The notes under the pieces are model-generated. The model was not told where the DNA came from, did no database searches, and was given only the letters and a program-made list of their open reading frames with translations. From positions 620,001 to 684,000 of the forward strand of contig NZ_JARULD010000001.1 of assembly GCF_029688735.1 (NCBI RefSeq): DNA of 64,000 bases. The letters run 5' to 3'. A program made the translations under genes and the position numbers. The DNA is from Qipengyuania flavescens (lineage in GTDB: Bacteria > Pseudomonadota > Alphaproteobacteria > Sphingomonadales > Sphingomonadaceae). Positions 60,966 to 64,000 of the stretch are shown here, piece after piece (within the stretch, counting starts at the first letter, position 1; each line of letters starts with the position of its first letter).

Positions 60966-61633
60966 GGGAGCGCGCAATCCTTTCCATCCAGCGTGGCGAG
61001 AAAATCGCCTAGCCGCGCGTGCAATGCCGCATCGAAGGCCTCCGGCGCAAGCTCGATCCCTAGCCTTTTCAAGCTGGTGACGCCGAACTCGTCGATTCCG
61101 CACGGCACGATACCGGTGAAATGCGTGAGGTCGGGCGCGAGATTGACCGAGAAGCCGTGCATCGTCACCCAGCGCCGCACACGGACGCCGATCGCACCGA
61201 TCTTCGCCTCGCGCCCGTCGATATCGCGCGTCCAGATGCCGATGCGGCCCTCCGCGCGCCAGCTCTCGACGCCGACATCTGCCAGCGTCGCGATCACCCA
61301 GCCTTCCAGCGAGTGGACGAAGCAGCGCACATCGCGCCCGCGCTCTTTCAGGTTGAGCAGGACATAGCCGATCCGCTGGCCCGGCCCGTGATAGGTATAG
61401 CGCCCGCCACGTCCCGCCTCGACCACTTCGAAGCGCGGATCAAGCAGTTCGGCCCCGTCGGCGCTGGTACCCGCAGTATAGACCGGCGGGTGTTCGAGCA
61501 GCCAGACCAGCTCGCTCGCCTCGCCTTCGCCGATGGCGCGATTGCGCGTGTCCATCGCTGCGAGCGCATCGCGATAGGCGGTTTGGCCGCTTTCGGCACG
61601 CCATTCGACGGTTTTGGGGGGCTGCTGGCACAT
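60962..61633 (-). CDS. lipB: Lipoyl(octanoyl) transferase
   Basis: 223 residues from the ATG at 61633. LipB transfers octanoate from ACP to lipoyl domains. The signature [17 protein letters not shown] is at about 73-89, the catalytic Lys is in [10 protein letters not shown] and the Cys in [15 protein letters not shown]. Length is normal. It is divergent from the membrane-protein gene at 61676. Confidence 0.95.
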   Translation of the reverse strand: MCQQPPKTVEWRAESGQTAYRDALAAMDTRNRAIGEGEASELVWLLEHPPVYTAGTSADGAELLDPRFEVVEAGRGGRYTYHGPGQRIGYVLLNLKERGRDVRCFVHSLEGWVIATLADVGVESWRAEGRIGIWTRDIDGREAKIGAIGVRVRRWVTMHGFSVNLAPDLTHFTGIVPCGIDEFGVTSLKRLGIELAPEAFDAALHARLGDFLATLDGKDCALP

Positions 61634-61675
61634 CGGCGATTGCGTGGCGACTGCCGACGCGCTTATCAAGAGGCG

Positions 61676-62518
61676 ATGACAAGGGATCGCACGAAATTCG
61701 ACCTCGACACCGCATGGCGCGATGCCGTGCGCCTCGCCCGTGAAAACTCGGGGCTGCTCTTCGCGATCTCGGGCATCTTCGTATTCCTGCCCTATGCGAT
61801 CGCGATGCTGTTGCTGCCCGCCGTGGCGGAGCGGCCCGACCTGCCCGATGGGGCCAGCTTCGAGATGGCGATGCAGGCGATGAATGCGTTCTACGCCAAG
61901 ACGTGGTGGGTCTTCGCGATTATTGCGGTGGTGACCACTATCGGCCAGCTATCGATGCTGGCCCTGATCGGCCGCCGCGCGAGCCCGACGGTCAGCGAGG
62001 CGATCGGCATCGGCGGCAAGGCAATCCTGCCGGCCTGGCTGGCGCTCATCCTGCAATCGCTCGCGATCAATTTCATCGTGCTGCTGATCGTTTCGCTCGC
62101 AAGCCTGACCGGCTTGGGCGCATTGGCCTTCGTTGCGACGCTGTTCGCTTTCGGCCTTGCCCTTTACCTGTTCACCCGGCTCTCGCTCGTCCTGCCGCTC
62201 GTCGCGGTCGATGGTGAGAAGAACCCGATCCGCGCGCTGACCGGATCGTGGGCGATGACGAAGGGACAGGGCGGGCGCTTGCTCGCCTTCTACCTGCTGC
62301 TTGCCGTCGGTGCGTTCGTCGCGCTGCTCGTGGCGCTGCTGGTGGTCGGACTGGTGCTGTCCATCGGCGGACCAACGGTGGCGGAGATCGGCAATTCCAT
62401 TGCTACGGCGGCGGCAGTGACAGCCGTGGTCGTGCTGGCCACCAGCGTGCTCGCCGCAGTGCATCGCCAGTTCCGGCGGCTGGAGCGCTCGGGACCGAGT
62501 GTGCCGCCGACCGCCTGA
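61676..62518 (+). CDS. Polytopic membrane protein (glycerophosphoryl diester phosphodiesterase membrane-domain-like)
   Basis: 280 residues with about six hydrophobic helices; longer upstream frames overlap lipB and lack a ribosome site, while AAGAGG precedes the ATG at 61676. Helix-rich sequence with [19 protein letters not shown] at the start and [25 protein letters not shown] in the middle resembles the GDPDase membrane-domain or DUF975-like families. No enzymatic residues are evident. Function unknown. Confidence 0.78.
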   Translation: MTRDRTKFDLDTAWRDAVRLARENSGLLFAISGIFVFLPYAIAMLLLPAVAERPDLPDGASFEMAMQAMNAFYAKTWWVFAIIAVVTTIGQLSMLALIGRRASPTVSEAIGIGGKAILPAWLALILQSLAINFIVLLIVSLASLTGLGALAFVATLFAFGLALYLFTRLSLVLPLVAVDGEKNPIRALTGSWAMTKGQGGRLLAFYLLLAVGAFVALLVALLVVGLVLSIGGPTVAEIGNSIATAAAVTAVVVLATSVLAAVHRQFRRLERSGPSVPPTA

Positions 62519-62525
62519 GCGCTGG

Positions 62526-63161
62526 TCAGCCCTTCGGCTCTTTCCAGCCCCAGAACAGCTGGCAGGGCAGCACGTTCAGCGGTTCGAACCCGCTCTCGAT
62601 CCGCTCGAAATGCCTGGCCATGTAATCGCGGGCCTTGGCGGAAAACTGGTAGACCAGGAAGGCCCCGCCGGGCCGGATGATGCGATAGGTCGCCTCGGCG
62701 ATTGCCGGTCCCACGCCCTCCGGCAGGGTCGAGAACGGCAGACCGGACAGCACGTAATCGGCGTGGTCCGCGCCGTGCGCCTGCACGATCTCCTCGACAT
62801 CGGCAGCCGAGCCGTGGACAGCGTGGAAGCGGCTGTCGCGGAAATGCTTCTTGAGATAGTCGATATAGAGCGGGTTGGTATCGATCACGATCAGCATGCC
62901 ATCGCGCGGCAGTCGGTCCAGCACCGGCTGGCAGAAGGTGCCGACGCCGGGCCCGTATTCGACGAAGACCTTGCATTCCTCCCATTTCACCGGGGCGAGC
63001 ATCTTGGCGATGGTAAAGCGCGAGGAGGGGATGATCGAGCCGACCATCTTCGGTTCTTCGAGGAATCCGCGGAAGAACACGCCGAACTGACCGAAGAAGC
63101 GCGCAGCCTTGCGGCGGAGCGACGGGCGGTGGATTGCGCCTACACTGTTATCGGACGACAA
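62526..63161 (-). CDS. PmtA-like class I SAM-dependent methyltransferase
   Basis: 211 residues. The SAM-binding motif I is VFVEYGPGVGTF (about 66-77) with an acidic motif II IVIDTNPLY, and LSGLPFSTL as motif IV. The N-terminus (FFRGFLEEPKMVGSIIPSSR) and size match bacterial phosphatidylethanolamine N-methyltransferases of the PmtA/rRNA-adenine-methylase-like group. It may make phosphatidylcholine precursors; related enzymes of other substrates cannot be excluded. Confidence 0.85.
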   Translation of the reverse strand: MSSDNSVGAIHRPSLRRKAARFFGQFGVFFRGFLEEPKMVGSIIPSSRFTIAKMLAPVKWEECKVFVEYGPGVGTFCQPVLDRLPRDGMLIVIDTNPLYIDYLKKHFRDSRFHAVHGSAADVEEIVQAHGADHADYVLSGLPFSTLPEGVGPAIAEATYRIIRPGGAFLVYQFSAKARDYMARHFERIESGFEPLNVLPCQLFWGWKEPKG

Positions 63162-63275
63162 TTGACTTCCTTAGCGACCTCGAAAACACATCTTCGGCTC
63201 TGGCAGCGCAGCAATGGCATTGCAAGCGCATGTCCCGTTGCAAGCTAGCGAGACTGGGCCTAGCGCAGCACATTC

Positions 63276-64000
63276 ATGGCCGATGTCGATCCCGCCAAAT
63301 CCGCAGCGCCCGCCAAGCCCGCCTTGCCGCGGGCCATCTCGCGCGAGCGGATGACGCTGCTGTTTACCGTCATGCTGGTGACGGCGGCGGGCAATACGGC
63401 GATGCAATCGGTCATGCCCTCAATCGGCACGGCGCTGCAGATCGACGACGTGTGGATCAGCCTCGCCTACAGCTGGTCGGCGCTGCTGTGGGTCATCTGC
63501 GCGCCGTTCTGGGCCGAACGCTCCGACCGGCGCGGGCGCAAGGCGATGATGGCGCTGGGGCTGACCGGCTTCATCGCCAGCTTCTCGCTCTGCGGCGCAA
63601 TGCTGTGGCTCGGTCTATCGGGCTATCTCACGGCCTTCTGGGCGCTCCTGCTGTTCGCGGTCGCGCGGAGTCTCTACGGCGGCTTCGGCAGCGCCGCCCC
63701 GCCCGCGGTGCAGGCCTATGTCGCCGCGCGCACTCCGCGATCCGAGCGCACGCAGGCGCTTTCGCTGATTGCCTCCAGCTTCGGCCTCGGCACGGTGATC
63801 GGCCCGGCGCTTGCTCCGCTGATGGTGCTGCCCTTCGTGGGGCTGACCGGCCCGTTCCTGATCTTTTCGGTCATCGGCATCCTGGCACTGGTTGCTCTGC
63901 GCCTGCGGCTGCCGAACGACACGCCGCAATTCCCCGCGCGCGGCAAGGCCTATGACGCACCCTATTCGGGCAGCCCGACATCGGAAGTTTCCGGCAGCGA
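63276..64000 (+). CDS. MFS transporter, C-terminus cut by window edge
   Basis: The frame opens at the ATG at 63276 and is still open at the right edge, giving about 241 residues. Six or seven helices are visible; the loop between helices 2 and 3 has AERSDRRGRKAMMALG, the MFS motif A, and RSLYGGFGSAAPPAVQAYVAARTP resembles tetracycline/multidrug efflux members. Substrate unknown. Confidence 0.88.
   Translation, partial: MADVDPAKSAAPAKPALPRAISRERMTLLFTVMLVTAAGNTAMQSVMPSIGTALQIDDVWISLAYSWSALLWVICAPFWAERSDRRGRKAMMALGLTGFIASFSLCGAMLWLGLSGYLTAFWALLLFAVARSLYGGFGSAAPPAVQAYVAARTPRSERTQALSLIASSFGLGTVIGPALAPLMVLPFVGLTGPFLIFSVIGILALVALRLRLPNDTPQFPARGKAYDAPYSGSPTSEVSGS

Noticed and set aside
1-64000. CRISPR array, restriction-modification genes, rRNA, prophage structural genes
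   Set aside because: No regularly spaced repeats, no methylase-endonuclease pair, no rRNA-like sequence and no capsid or tail genes were seen on either strand.

Overview
The window reads as the chromosome of an alphaproteobacterium of the order Sphingomonadales, most likely a marine Erythrobacteraceae member (Erythrobacter, Qipengyuania or Citromicrobium-like). The reasons are high G+C coding with strong third-position bias, a zwf-edd-glk-eda Entner-Doudoroff cluster, a catalytically dead dihydroorotase paired with pyrB, a TonB receptor next to a sulfotransferase, DUF1465 and YdcH small proteins, and an NTQ-type rhodopsin beside a Brp/Blh retinal-forming enzyme. The genus is an inference. No rRNA, CRISPR array, restriction system or intact insertion sequence was seen.

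Layout. 1-7.9 kb holds a Sel1-repeat protein cut by the left edge, an operon of an orphan ParA-type ATPase, a ribbon-helix-helix-like protein and a TPR/SPOR lipoprotein, then pyrB-pyrC' and sppA. A tRNA-Val(CAC) at 7959-8033 is the insertion site of a 12.5 kb integrative element. The 3' 50 bp of the tRNA are repeated exactly at 20506-20555, and a tyrosine integrase sits just inside that end. The cargo is visibly lower in G+C and partly decayed: an excisionase-like HTH protein, a CBS protein, a cytochrome c-FTR1 iron permease, an intact CDF transporter, the wreck of a czcCBA-CDF-P1B-4 ATPase metal-efflux cluster with at least three deletion junctions, a headless UvrD-type helicase, and an intact two-gene module of a protein of unknown function plus an XRE-ImmA/IrrE metallopeptidase regulator, preceded by a 13 bp perfect inverted repeat.

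20.6-34.9 kb: a small glycine-rich protein with an EcfG-type stress promoter, TetR, a TonB receptor, a sulfotransferase, the serS-surE-nlpD-like-K+ channel run, rimO, a CHASE2-(degenerate GGDEF)-EAL protein, an 11-codon Trp-rich mini-ORF whose Shine-Dalgarno is locked in a hairpin, and a transglutaminase-like protein. 35-40.5 kb: glucose catabolism (zwf, edd, glk, eda overlapping or abutting) and an L,D-transpeptidase. 40.5-51.9 kb: tilS (apparently with a non-standard start codon), cpoB/ybgF, a rodZ-like gene, ptsP, YdcH and DUF1465 genes, glpK, an MBL hydrolase, DUF4230 and nadA.

52-64 kb: a secreted prolyl oligopeptidase, the translationally coupled rhodopsin-blh operon (a predicted light-driven chloride pump with its own retinal supply), a divergent tandem pair of DUF2254 membrane proteins, an EamA exporter, an Old Yellow Enzyme, a lipoprotein, lipB, a membrane protein, a PmtA-like methyltransferase and an MFS transporter cut by the right edge.

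The most promising material for new biology is the unknown-XRE/ImmA module with its inverted repeat, the hairpin-gated Trp-rich mini-ORF with its own terminator, and the NTQ rhodopsin neighbourhood.
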